DNA of 64,000 nt from Phaeoceros laevis (taxonomy: Eukaryota; Anthocerotophyta; Anthocerotopsida; Notothyladales). The notes below the pieces were generated by a model, which was not told the DNA's origin, made no database searches, and saw only the letters and a program-made list of their open reading frames with translations. Below are positions 10,096-20,500 of the stretch, piece after piece. Each line of letters opens with the position of its first letter. The first letter of the stretch is position 1. Location of the stretch: the NCBI GenBank assembly GCA_049999765.1, contig JBNGIQ010008748.1, forward strand, positions 1 to 64,000. The letters run 5' to 3'. The position numbers and the translations under genes were made by a program.

Positions 10096-12837
10096 TCACG
10101 GTCGACCCTTACAACTGCAACGCCCCTTTGCGAATCGATGCACACGGTACCCATCCCTTACCACAATATCTCTCTGTTCAAGCCTTGACATGATTTCCGT
10201 AGAGCTGTGGCAGTCACTGCACATGCGTAGATTCTTCGTTACCACCAGGGGTGTCCCACTCGGAGTGTTCAACAGACCAAACGCCAGAGCTAGCTTCTCA
10301 GCATGCCCACACAGCACATCTTCCTTTTCCTTCTCACTCAGTGGCTTCAACACCAACTTTGTGTGAGGCACGTGGCCTCCTTCCTGCTTCACACGTGCAT
10401 ATGTGCTCTCTACCTTAAGCGCAATATCCTTTCTACTTTCTCCCACCAGAAATCTGTGTACCTCCTTATTCACCTCAATGCTCACCACTGCAGATTTCTT
10501 GTTAGCTCCTGCTGCCCTCCTCTGTGTTTCAATCATGTCTACATCGGTCCACCTACCTGCATCTGCATAGGCATTGGCCATGAGCACATAGGCAGACGCC
10601 ATTTGAGGGTCCAGCCTAACAATGCTTTCAAAACACCACACAGCCCTCTCTATATCCCCGTGACTTTTGCAGGCATTCAGTAAAGACCTCAAGCCCACCA
10701 CATTACTTTGGCCTTCACATAATAATAGCATCTTCTCTGCCTCGTCTAATTGGCCAGCACGCGCAAGGAGATCAATCATGCAGTTGTAATGCTCAATGGT
10801 AGGTTTGATGCCATGCTGTTCAGCCATGGAATCAAAGTGTTTGCGACCCTCGTGGACCAGTCCCTCATGACTGCATGCTACTAAAAGGCAAGTAAAAGTA
10901 ACATCATCAGGATGAACACCGGCAACTAACATCTCCTCAAAACAAGCTAGTGCCTTGCGACCTTCATCACAAGCACCATACCCAGCGATCAGGGCATTCC
11001 ATGTCACCACATTTTTTGTGTCCATGCTCTCAAAAACCTGGAGCGCATCTTCCAGCTCACCACATTTTGCATACATGTCCACCAGGCAGGTGCCCACCAC
11101 TACATCATCCAGCAGACCTCCTTTGACGATCTTTGAGTGCAGCTCCCTTCCATTCTGTATGGCACCAGTGCTTGCACACGCCTTCAGAAGGGAAGCAAAA
11201 GTAACATGGTTAGCCAAAATGAGGCCCGCCTCCTCCATTTGTCCATACACAAGAAGCGCCTCTTGGCCGAGTCCTTGCTGTGCATACCCAGCAATCAGGG
11301 CATTCCATGTCACCACATTTTTTGTGTCCATGCTGTCAAAAACCTGGCGTGCATCTTCCAGCTCACCACATTTTGCATACATGTCCACCAGGCAGGTGCC
11401 CACCACTACATCATCCAGCAGACCTCGTTTGACAATCTTTGAGTGCAGCTCCCTGCCCTTCTGTATGGCACCGGTGCTTGCACACGCCTTCAGAAGGCAG
11501 ACAAAAGTAACATGGTTAGCCAAAATGAGGCCCGCCTCCTCCATTTGTCCATACACAAGAAGCGCCTCTTGGCCGAGTCCTTGCTGTGCATACCCAGCGA
11601 TCAGCGCTGTCCATGTCACCACATCCTTTGTGGCCATGCTGTCAAAAACCTGGCGTGCATCTTTTAATTCGCCACATTTTGCATACATGTCAACCAAGCA
11701 GTTGCCAACAAACAAGTTAGTGGGATTGCCACTGTGCAACACATCAGAGTGCACTTTTCTGCCAGATTCCAAGTTGGTGGCAAATGCACAAGCTTGAAGG
11801 GCAGCTACAAAGACGTGACCATCCGCCTTCACTCCTGACCTACGCATATCACGGTACAGTTGTATGGCCTCCTTCGGTTTTCCGTGCTTAGCATGTGCAG
11901 AGATTATGGAAAACCACGTGAAGACGTCAGGTTTCCCTACCCTGTTGAACACATCCATGGCCTCCTGCAGCCTACCTCCACATGCATACATGCGCAAGAT
12001 ATGGTTCCCCAAGAATGCATTCGACTCGTACCCAAGTTTGACAGTGAGATCATGAACTCGTCGCCCCACAACCAAATCCTTCTTAGCTGTACACAATTTT
12101 AGCACAGTGTAAAACAGAGACCGAGAAACACCAGGGTCTGTCTGCGCCAGAGATTCCAGGGCTGAAACGGCCTCAGAAAGCTTCCCCTGCTGACATAACG
12201 TGCTCACGGTAACAGCAGTAACGACGCCCATTTCCGGTCCTGAACGCCTCCCAGGTTCAGGCTCATCCTGAGAGCTGGACTCGAAAGGAGAGGCAACATG
12301 GCCCATCGGAAGTGGAAGTGCTGGGCTCCTTACACTGCTGCACCTGAAGCCAATTTCAGAACCTGCAAGCCTTCCAGGTTCAGGATTATCTGGAGAGCTC
12401 GACTTGGAAGGAGAGGCACCGTGACCCATCTGCATATCCAAGGAAACGAGGTGCTCATCAACCCAAGCTGGCTTAGACATGTTGTTCAACCACAGCACCT
12501 CGCCGGACCCCTTACGCCGGAAGTCAGGGGAACGAGAGATCTTCTTATCTCGTCTGTTATCCAACCACATGGTAGGGTTCAGAAACAATTGCTGCCACAA
12601 GTGCTCCTGCTCCTGGCACCGACCATCGCTGGAAAACCCGTCCCTCAGAAGTGAAAGTGGTGGGCTCCTTACACTGCTGCACCTGGAGGCTTTGCTTGCC
12701 AGGGATCGACTCCCTGGGATGTGGTTAGCAGGAGCTCCTCGTAGAATCCCTGTACACGCACCAATTTGTTGGGTCCCGCCTGAAAGCCAATGAACTGCAA
12801 AGAGAAGAAAAGAAGCTTGAGCCTTCGCTGTGGCCAT
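10096..12837 (-). CDS. PPR protein, PLS class with PDF leader and variant DYW domain (GRP end)
   Basis: A single-exon gene of 913 codons starting at the ATG at 12837. The N terminus is hydrophobic and basic, as for organelle import. Residues about 80-130 form a PDF motif (W91, D93-N94-R95-R96, P104-D105-F106, L115-W116-L117, then KPAWVDEHL). About residues 235-700 are PPR repeats, including MYAKCGELEDARQVFDSMDT units that are nearly identical to each other. E and E+ motifs follow, then a cytidine-deaminase-like DYW domain with H845-A-E847, C873-SD-C876 and a second metal set H900, C907, C909. The protein ends CSCKGRP, not DYW, and the usual PG box (PGxSWIE) reads KKSAVVSIEV. The family edits organellar RNA, usually C to U; the variant ending may mark the reverse activity. 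The linker at 12,285-12,430 is internally duplicated. Confidence 0.92.
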   Translation of the reverse strand: MATAKAQASFLLFAVHWLSGGTQQIGACTGILRGAPANHIPGSRSLASKASRCSSVRSPPLSLLRDGFSSDGRCQEQEHLWQQLFLNPTMWLDNRRDKKISRSPDFRRKGSGEVLWLNNMSKPAWVDEHLVSLDMQMGHGASPSKSSSPDNPEPGRLAGSEIGFRCSSVRSPALPLPMGHVASPFESSSQDEPEPGRRSGPEMGVVTAVTVSTLCQQGKLSEAVSALESLAQTDPGVSRSLFYTVLKLCTAKKDLVVGRRVHDLTVKLGYESNAFLGNHILRMYACGGRLQEAMDVFNRVGKPDVFTWFSIISAHAKHGKPKEAIQLYRDMRRSGVKADGHVFVAALQACAFATNLESGRKVHSDVLHSGNPTNLFVGNCLVDMYAKCGELKDARQVFDSMATKDVVTWTALIAGYAQQGLGQEALLVYGQMEEAGLILANHVTFVCLLKACASTGAIQKGRELHSKIVKRGLLDDVVVGTCLVDMYAKCGELEDARQVFDSMDTKNVVTWNALIAGYAQQGLGQEALLVYGQMEEAGLILANHVTFASLLKACASTGAIQNGRELHSKIVKGGLLDDVVVGTCLVDMYAKCGELEDALQVFESMDTKNVVTWNALIAGYGACDEGRKALACFEEMLVAGVHPDDVTFTCLLVACSHEGLVHEGRKHFDSMAEQHGIKPTIEHYNCMIDLLARAGQLDEAEKMLLLCEGQSNVVGLRSLLNACKSHGDIERAVWCFESIVRLDPQMASAYVLMANAYADAGRWTDVDMIETQRRAAGANKKSAVVSIEVNKEVHRFLVGESRKDIALKVESTYARVKQEGGHVPHTKLVLKPLSEKEKEDVLCGHAEKLALAFGLLNTPSGTPLVVTKNLRMCSDCHSSTEIMSRLEQRDIVVRDGYRVHRFAKGRCSCKGRP

Positions 12838-14107
12838 CGTTCAGGGACCGCCTGTCGGAGGTGCATGATCAACCAAGACTTCGAAGGGCACGAACAGGTG
12901 GCAGTCACGGACAGAGAAAAGTTCGGGTTTAGGCCCTGTCCCAAGATTTCCCGAACATGAGCTCTTCTCAGCACCTCAGTTTTAGCGACGCTTTGCGGCA
13001 GGTGAAACGTCCAAGGTTGGCGATGAGGGTTAAACTTATCTTATAAGTTAACTAAACCCTAAAACCCTGGTGATACACTTGCCGTCGGAATCGACGGCAA
13101 GTGTATCGAAGTGCACGTGTGCGCTTTGAATGATAGTCTTTTCAATTTGATCTGTGCATAGCCTAGCTTACGCTATGGCCTCAGAGCTGTGGTACCCGGT
13201 AGACAGTCAGCCCAAGCAGTTGGTTTATCAGACCGAACTCGCAGTATATTTGCCTCGCATTGTTTACCTCAAACCACATTTGCCTACATTTCACATTCAC
13301 ATTGAACCGTTGGAATTGCTAAACGAGTATGATGTGTGGAATTGGTGTGAGACCTATGACTACTGCTATAGCCTATTGAATTCACTCTGACACGCTGCTG
13401 AGTTCTTGATTCGGGAAGAGAATGGTTTTAGTCCGCGGAATGCACCCTGGTGAATTAGGCACTAACTGAGGTACTAATTGCGTAAGTGTTGTCACTGGCA
13501 TGCGAGGGAGAAATGAGAGAGGTCGACGGTATCAGCTCGGAAGCCAGCGGCGAGGACCTTTCTCATTTTCCGCGCCTCGGCAGCCTCGAACTTCTTCAAA
13601 GCAGGTGCCGCGTTACTGTGACGACACTTCCAGCAGAAGTGTGGTGAATGAAGTAGAAGAGTTACTTGTCAGCGGGGAGACTGAAGGGCGCAGGGATACG
13701 GTTAGGCCTGACTAGGGTTAGCTAGGGGTTAGGCGGTAGTTATGGTTAGGATAGGGTGGGCAGTTGGATAAGTATGTGTAGAGCCCGAGATGAACATCGC
13801 ACACATGTATAGCAGATGACGTGCCAGCCCGGGACGGACATGTCACGGTAAACGCCACGAGTGACAGGGTGAAGAAGTCCTGTGGTGGGCTAATAACGAC
13901 TGCTCAAGCGGCCCGCATTCGCTCACATGGCATTGAACGAGCGCTGCTGCCTAGGCCTCCTGTTCTAAAGTAGTCCAGAAGCACTTCTGTGGTCCCAGCA
14001 AATTAATGGACTTTTACAACTTCTCAGAGGGTCAAGATGACCTTCTTAATCCATTCTGACGCAGTGCGGTTGTACCCAACAATAAGTGGGACTCCAAAAT
14101 GGGTTGC
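12838..14107. other. Intergenic region between two PPR genes
   Basis: It holds the perfect hairpin at 13,072-13,107. Just before it is a telo-box-like ACTAAACCCTAAAACCC (about 13,051), a motif common in plant promoters, which could belong to the minus-strand PPR gene. A 78-codon frame at 13,154-13,390 has no recognisable domain and I do not call it. Confidence 0.5.
13072..13107. repeat. Perfect 16-bp inverted repeat, 4-base loop
   Basis: GATACACTTGCCGTCG is followed by GAAT and then by its exact reverse complement. No run of T follows, and the site is about 235 bases upstream of the PPR-DYW start codon. It could be a small-RNA hairpin, a protein-binding palindrome or a transposon footprint. 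Confidence 0.85.
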
Positions 14108-16723
14108 TCATCCTTCTTCCTTCATCCTACCAGCGAGGTTGCCCAAGTTGGCATGTATGTCTTGGCTTTCAGGATGCTCCCCACCGACCACAAAAGTATG
14201 CACTCCTCCATCCGTATCAGTCCACTGGCTCTGTCCAGGTTGCTTCCAAGCTCCTGATTTCACTCTCATTGCCTGGATGTTGTCTGCCTCTTCCCACATA
14301 TCAACTGCTAAATATATGTTCGACATCAGCACGTATGCTGCAGCATCATTGCTATCCAACCTCAGTGCACATTCGAATGCCTGGCGTCCAAGCTCCACCT
14401 TCTTCCATTTCTGACATGAGCCCAGTAGACTTTCCCATACCACAGCATCCGCTCGGAATGGCATAGTCTGGGCCATCTTCATGGCAGCGTCCACTAGGCC
14501 AGCACGGCCGAGCAGATCAATCATGCAAGTATAATGCTCGACGGCTGGAGTGACATCAAAGTCTCGTTTCATAGCTTGGAAGTAGTCTTGGCCCTTTTCT
14601 AAGAGACCTGCGTGATTGCACACGGTTAAGACACTGAGGAATGTGGTGCCATTTGGATGTACAGCCTCCTGCTTCATCTTCTCAAACAAATTGAAGATGA
14701 GTTCACTGTCTCCTTGGCGGGCATATCCAGCCAATAACGCATTCCAGATCACGATATCTCGTGAAGGTAATGCATCAAATACCTGCTGTGCATGGACCAT
14801 GCTTCCACATTTGCCATACATGTCAATGAGACTGCTTGCTACAAATACATGGGTGGCCTTGAGTCCAGATTCCAAAAGGTGAGAATGGATATCCTTCCCC
14901 CTTTCCAGATCTCCCAGCGAAGAACAAGCTTTGATTGCACCCAGAAACGTTCGCTCATCCGGAACCACACCTTCCTTCTGCATCCTTGCAAACAAATGCA
15001 GGGCTTCTTCAGCCTCTTCCGTTTGAGCATATCCTAAGATCACGGAGTTCCAGGAGACCACATTACGATGAGGGATTCTCTCAAAGACACACCTAGCGTC
15101 CACCAGGCTCCCACATTTTGCATACGCATCCACCAACATGTTCCCCACAAACAGATTGGACTCATAGTTTCTCTTGACTACTTCTGAGTGGATGGATTTG
15201 ACTTGCTTCAGGCACCTTTGCTTTACAGGTGTCCCGTAACCATTATCTGCCTCTTCAAATGTGGCCAGGCTACTACAAGCCTTGAGAACTCCAACATATG
15301 TTCGGTCATTGGGTAGTACACCTTCTTGCTGCATCTGAGAGTACAGCTTCAAAGCCACTTCACCCTCTTCCATCTGCGCGTGACCCAAGATCATAGAAGT
15401 CCAAGAAACAACATTGCGATGCTGCATTTTGCCAAAGACAGCCTTAGCATCTAGCAGGCTCCCGCACTTGGAGTACACATCTACTAGCATATTTGCTACA
15501 AAAACATTAGATTCAAAGCCTCTGTTGGCTAAATCCGAGTGGATGGCTCTGACTTGGTCAAGGTACAGCTTTTTCACAAGTTTAGCATCACCTTTATTTC
15601 CATCTTCCGAAGCAGCCAGGCTACTAAAGGCCTTGAGTACACTTACGTATGTTCTATCGTTGGGCACCGCACCTTCCTTTTTCATCCGAGTGTACAAACG
15701 CAAGGCCTCTTCACCCTGTTCCATCTGAGCATAACCTAAGATCATGGCAGTCCAAGAAACCACACTGCGACTAGGCATATTCTCAAATACACGCCTCGCA
15801 TTAACTAGACTTCCACATTTTGCATATACATCCACCAACATGTTCCCCACAAAAACGTCTGACTCAAATCCTGCCTTGACTACATCTCGATGGATAGCTC
15901 TAACTTTCTCCAGGCACTCTCTGCTCGCACCTGTGCCATCTGTTTCCTTCCCCTGCTTCCATCCTGCCAAGCTACTGCAAGCCTTGAGGGCACCAACGTA
16001 TGTTCTGTCATTGGGTATTACACCTTCCTGTTGCATTCGTGCATACAGTTGCAAAGCCACTTCACCGTCCTGCACCTGGGCGTACCCTGCTATCATGGCA
16101 CTCCAAGAAACCACATTACGCTGAGGCATCGCCTCAAAGACACGCCTAGCATCTACCAGGCTCCCACATTTTGCGTACACATCTACGAGCATCGTCCCTA
16201 CGTAGACATCCGACTCCAAGCCACTTTTGACCAGATTGGCATGAATTTGTCTGGCAGTTTCCATGTCCTGTATGCTACCACATGCCTTCAATGCGGCTAC
16301 AAATGCATGGGTGTTTGGTTTCTCTCCACTCTCCTGCATTCGACCAAAGACTTCGAGAGCCTGCCTACCTTGCCCAGATTTAACATGCTGCGATATGAGT
16401 GAGGTCCACAAGGACTGATTCCGCTGAGGAGCATGCAAGTCAACACCACCTCCATCTCCAGTTTTGAATTCACCATTAGCATTTCTGTCACTTACAAACC
16501 TAGCTCTGCCCTCCACATCTTCTTGAGCTGTTGTCTTTTTCGGTAGAGCATCTATGACCCAGTCCGAGGTTGGGCGTGTCTTTAACCAGAATGACCCTTC
16601 GCTGCTCTTATGCCTACAATCTGGAGAACTGGGATGCATCTGGCAACCAGTTCGGCCGAATGGTGAGTCCACAATCGCCGGGCAACCATCATTGAAGGTA
16701 CAGTACGACTGAGCTTGCCACAT
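14108..16723 (-). CDS. PPR protein, PLS class, E/E+ type without DYW
   Basis: A single-exon gene of 871 codons from the ATG at 16723. The leader keeps only the second half of the PDF motif (SPDCRHKSSEGSFWLKTRP, D-W-V). Roughly twenty PPR motifs follow, in units of the type VYAKCGSLVDARRVFE with NVVSWSAMIAGYAQ. Three L-type motifs carry an insertion of about 16-20 residues between their two helices (for example after SSLAGWKQGKETDGTGA). The C terminus has E motifs and an E+ stretch (GAWKQPGQSQWTD, VHTFVVGGEHPES) and stops at GRMKEEG, exactly where a DYW domain would begin. Such proteins normally bind one organellar RNA site and depend on a separate DYW protein for catalysis. Targeting and function are inferred from the family. 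Confidence 0.9.
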   Translation of the reverse strand: MWQAQSYCTFNDGCPAIVDSPFGRTGCQMHPSSPDCRHKSSEGSFWLKTRPTSDWVIDALPKKTTAQEDVEGRARFVSDRNANGEFKTGDGGGVDLHAPQRNQSLWTSLISQHVKSGQGRQALEVFGRMQESGEKPNTHAFVAALKACGSIQDMETARQIHANLVKSGLESDVYVGTMLVDVYAKCGSLVDARRVFEAMPQRNVVSWSAMIAGYAQVQDGEVALQLYARMQQEGVIPNDRTYVGALKACSSLAGWKQGKETDGTGASRECLEKVRAIHRDVVKAGFESDVFVGNMLVDVYAKCGSLVNARRVFENMPSRSVVSWTAMILGYAQMEQGEEALRLYTRMKKEGAVPNDRTYVSVLKAFSSLAASEDGNKGDAKLVKKLYLDQVRAIHSDLANRGFESNVFVANMLVDVYSKCGSLLDAKAVFGKMQHRNVVSWTSMILGHAQMEEGEVALKLYSQMQQEGVLPNDRTYVGVLKACSSLATFEEADNGYGTPVKQRCLKQVKSIHSEVVKRNYESNLFVGNMLVDAYAKCGSLVDARCVFERIPHRNVVSWNSVILGYAQTEEAEEALHLFARMQKEGVVPDERTFLGAIKACSSLGDLERGKDIHSHLLESGLKATHVFVASSLIDMYGKCGSMVHAQQVFDALPSRDIVIWNALLAGYARQGDSELIFNLFEKMKQEAVHPNGTTFLSVLTVCNHAGLLEKGQDYFQAMKRDFDVTPAVEHYTCMIDLLGRAGLVDAAMKMAQTMPFRADAVVWESLLGSCQKWKKVELGRQAFECALRLDSNDAAAYVLMSNIYLAVDMWEEADNIQAMRVKSGAWKQPGQSQWTDTDGGVHTFVVGGEHPESQDIHANLGNLAGRMKEEG

Positions 16724-17753
16724 ACTTACGGTCTCAGGCCAGGCCTACAAGCTAGCTGAAAAGCTTAAGGCAGCACCAGTACAGATTGTGTCACCCAAAC
16801 CGTCCTGACAAACGAGAAAACATGGAATACCGTTTCCACTCGACCGGGTCCAAAGAGTGCTCCCCCATGACTAGTGTCCTGCTCTGCCAGGTTCTGGTTT
16901 CTCTCGGCAGTTGGCCCTGCGGTAGGTTGCTGCCGTCCTGCAGCCAAATTGAGCATTCCAGCTTTGACAGTTCAGTGAAACCACTGCTTAGGGCCATGAT
17001 TGTTCAGCTCTATCAAAGGGCATGTAGATGCGCTAGCGCAAGGGATGATGAAATCTGCTGACGAGGATGACTGTGAGAGGAAGCTGGCTGGAGCGTGCAG
17101 TGACTGGGGGGTCATTGAAACCCAGCTTCCAGTAACAGATGCTATTGAAGCCTGTATTGGACCGTCTTCTAGCTTCCCAGCTGAGACATATGCCGCTGGA
17201 GGAGCCTCAATGAAATCTTCATCATCGGTGGTGAAGGAGTCGAACCCGTTGTCGCCCATAGTCCGGTCCGTAGGCTCCTCCAGTGCAGGGGCTGCACCGC
17301 CAACGGAATCAAGTGAAACCGTTTTGCGGACATAAAAATGCTGACAGAGCAGCTCCTTCATCGTAGCGGGGCAAGGATCAGTGGAATGTCCAGCTCAGTC
17401 ACCAGCTATAAGATCACATTCATCGAAAGCCGAATGCCAGAAACAACAGAACTGCTGAAAGTCCCAACCACTTTCCCCAGCGCTCCATCCCCCCTCCAGC
17501 TCACTGGAGCGCAGGTATGACAGAACCGTCGCAAAGGCAGTCCAAGTCTCCGCGTCTTGAGGATCCTCATCGTCAGTGGACGACAAAAACAGCTCATCCA
17601 TTTCACCGCAGAAAGAGGCACCAATACTAAAGCGCAATCTGTCGATGCGGACTACTCGTTTAGTGTTCCCTTGCTCTTCAGAAGTTGAAAGAGCATTACT
17701 GTAGTAGCTTGGATGATGTTGTACAGTAGGCGTTGAGCTCAACTAAGCTCGCC
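16724..17753. other. Intergenic region before LPA1
   Basis: Open frames on the minus strand (17,361-16,972 and 17,742-17,395) contain acidic DDED patches (FTTDDEDFIEAPP, FLSSTDDEDPQD). They could be exons of an unrecognised gene divergent from LPA1, but the second frame lacks an early ATG and I found no clear splice pair. I leave them uncalled. Confidence 0.4.
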
Positions 17754-19894
17754 ATGCCAACCTCCACCTGTGGTCTGGGTCTTCTTCAAACGCATGTCTG
17801 CAGGTTTCCCTTGCAATGCCTGGGCACTGCCTCCGTTGCTCCTCGACCGGCTCCACAATTGTTGCCTGCAGCGAAGAGCAGAAAGCGCGGGACAGTGTTG
17901 CGTGTGAGGGCGGCTTCAGAGGGTGCTACTGCCCCCAATGCCTCTCCGCTAGCTCCCGCTTCCGCTGCCGAAGCTGTCAACCTTGGGCTGTCGCTCTTCT
18001 CGAAAGGCAAGGTATAGCTGGCCCCCTCTCCCGTCCATTCCGATCCGTGAATCTGTGTCTGACAGTGGATGGGATTTCGTGGCTTGTGGTGGCAGGTGAA
18101 GGATGCGTTGGCGCAGTTCGATTCTGCCCTGGCCATGAATCCCAATCCTCAAGAAGCACAGGCCGCTCTTTATAACAAAGCTTGTTGCCATGCCTCCAGG
18201 TAAGGCCGGTCACGAAATTCAACTCGAATAGCCTTGGCAAAACCGAACAGCTGTCTTGAGTTTCTCACTGTGTGGTTTTGGTATCAGGGAAGAAGGTGAG
18301 AAGGCATCACAGGCCTTGAGAGAGGCCTTACGGAGCTATGACTTGAAGTTCAGTGTCATTCTCAATGATCCAGATATGGCACCCTTCAGAGCCATGCCTG
18401 AGTTTAGGCAACTTCAAGATGAGGTGTGGAATATGTTCCCCCGCCTGCCAGCAGCATATGTGGTGTAGTAGTGTGTGGGTGGCCTTATTGACTGATTAGG
18501 AACTAATGCCATCAGGCCAGGAAAGGCGGTCAGGATATTGGTGACAGCTTTCGGAGGGACTTGAAATTGATAGGCGAGGTGCAAGATCCTTACAGGGTAG
18601 TCCGGAAGTTCTTCTCTGTAGCATTTGTAGCAGCAGCGGGAATATCTACTCTTTTCACAGTACCTCGTTTTATCCAAGCTGTACAAGGTGGTGAAAATGC
18701 CCCAGACCTGGTGGGAACCGCTCAGAATCTGGCAATAAATATTGGAGGTAAAGTTCTTGCTTTGGACGAAGAATGTGAGTGGTGGGCAGCCTGTTCTTCG
18801 TACCGATGGATGGAATTCTGATCGACATTTCTTTGACAGGAATTTTGGCCTTTGGTGCATTGTACTATTGGGACACGAAGAAGGAAGAGCAACAAATGTC
18901 CATCATAGCCCGTACCGAGACTCTATCCAGGTTGCCTGTGCGGCTGCAATCACAAAGGGTTGTAGATGTTGTGCAGCTTCGTGGAAATACGAGACCGGTG
19001 GGTGACAAGTCACATCATCAGAGTGTGCAAGGTTTCTCCGTTGTGGAAGGGCGGGGAGAACTCACCTATTTTAGTCTAGACCAGTGTGTCGGTTTTCTTC
19101 CTGTGTCACAACAATTTGTTGTCTCCGTTTCAGGTGATTGTAGCTGGTAGCAAGGAAGTGGTGGACAAGGCTATGCAGAGGGCCGAAAGATTTCGTGAAG
19201 ATCTTGTGGAAAGGGGGGTTTTGCTGATTCCCCTGATATGGAAAGGTAGCAAGGAGGAGGAATTACCAACGAAGAAGGGTTTTGGAGGTCAGCGCAAGCC
19301 TGCAATGACTCCTGTCTCTGGCCTGGTAGTTACACCGATTGTTGTCTGAAAACCGTGTGGCTCTCGTGACACTCAACTGATGTTTCCGTGATGTGTAGAA
19401 CTAACCTGGCTACCTGGCACGGCCTTTGATGGATGGCACAGGAGGAATTTGAAAACCTAGCAGAGAAGGTTGCCGGGAAGGCTGTTCTTCAATCTGAAAA
19501 GCGATTCAAAGCTGCAGTTGTCTCATACCCTCAGTGGGAAAGGTTTGTGAATGCTTGATACCTTGCTTTAGAACGCTCACTGTTGTTTTTGTTGCATTAG
19601 TCGTCATTCTGATCATTTCCAGGCATGTTGCAGCTGGATCCGGGATCAACAAGAATCGGAAGGTGTAACGCCTGGTGAGGATGTGTACATAGTTCTTCGC
19701 CTGGATGGACGCATACGCAAGTCTGGTCGAGTATGTATTTCTTGCAGCACTTTGAGAAAGTTTCTCCTCTTATCCTTTCTACATTGTGGTTCCTCAGTTG
19801 TTTCCTTTATTTTTGACAGGGAGTTCCAGACTGGCAAGGCCTTGTCGACGAGCTACCTCCCTTGGATGCGATTCTGAGCAAGTTGGAGAAGTGA
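17754..19894 (+). CDS. LPA1: LPA1/REP27-like photosystem II assembly protein
   Basis: Nine exons rebuild a 450-residue protein: 17754-18011, 18096-18199, 18288-18423, 18516-18747, 18840-18997, 19134-19325, 19442-19542, 19634-19730 and 19820-19894. All junctions are GT-AG and all phases fit. The first ~65 residues are Ser/Ala/Arg-rich, a plastid transit peptide. Residues about 75-165 hold two TPR-like repeats (NLGLSLFSKGKVKDALAQFD, NKACCHASREEGEKASQAL). Two membrane helices follow (about 198-215, FFSVAFVAAAGISTLF; about 238-255). A soluble tail ends YIVLRLDGRIRKSGRG, PPLDAILSKLE. The length matches Arabidopsis LPA1. LPA1 is a thylakoid membrane protein that helps insert newly made D1 into photosystem II, by direct contact with D1. 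Confidence 0.92.
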
Positions 19895-20500
19895 GGAGAA
19901 AATTTATTACCTAGTCTGGACGGTGTTGCCACTAGCAATTTTCTGGTCTAAGGTGTCACCGAGTTGCCCTTGTCTGGTAAGACTGGTCGACTCGCCCACG
20001 GGAGTACCACAGTCCAGGCAAAAGTGTATTTTGTTAGCGTTTGCCAAGCCAGTTGAAGCCGCGAGTTGAAGCCGCGAGTGGAGCAGGCACTTTTTCATGT
20101 TCTGCAAGCCCATCTAAATTCCTGAAGGAGCTGTGCTGCCATAGCTGAGCTTCAGTGGTTCCAGCTCGACTTCAACCGTCCACAGCTCGTCGCCCTGGAC
20201 CCGGCAGATGTCGTCCATGCCTAGTACCGGTCCAAGCTGAACGAGGTCCTCAAAACCAACTTCATGATCAAGTCGGTGGAGGAAAACGACGATCCGTCAC
20301 GTGCACGTCGTGCAGTTCTGAGTGCTTTGGTCGGTAGTGTACATGACCCTTGACAGATGTCAAGATGGGACCTTGGGGAAGGTGTCGCTGAAGAGCAAGC
20401 GGCCGGAGGGAGCGATCCTTGACGAGCTGGAAATAGATGCTATCATGTCCAGAGAGATGCAAATTAACTGTCAGATACATGTAGCCCTGGAATCGATGCA
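19895..20500. other. Intergenic; possible old coding remnant
   Basis: Between about 20,150 and 20,330 the plus strand reads like protein in one frame (FQLDFNRPQLVALDPADVV, stop, then SKLNEVLKTNFMIKSVEEND), interrupted by stops. I cannot assign a family. It may be a decayed gene. Confidence 0.35.

Noticed and set aside
10955-11797. 280-codon plus-strand frame and many similar frames opposite PPR genes
   Set aside because: They mirror the codon pattern of the minus-strand PPR repeats and resemble no protein.
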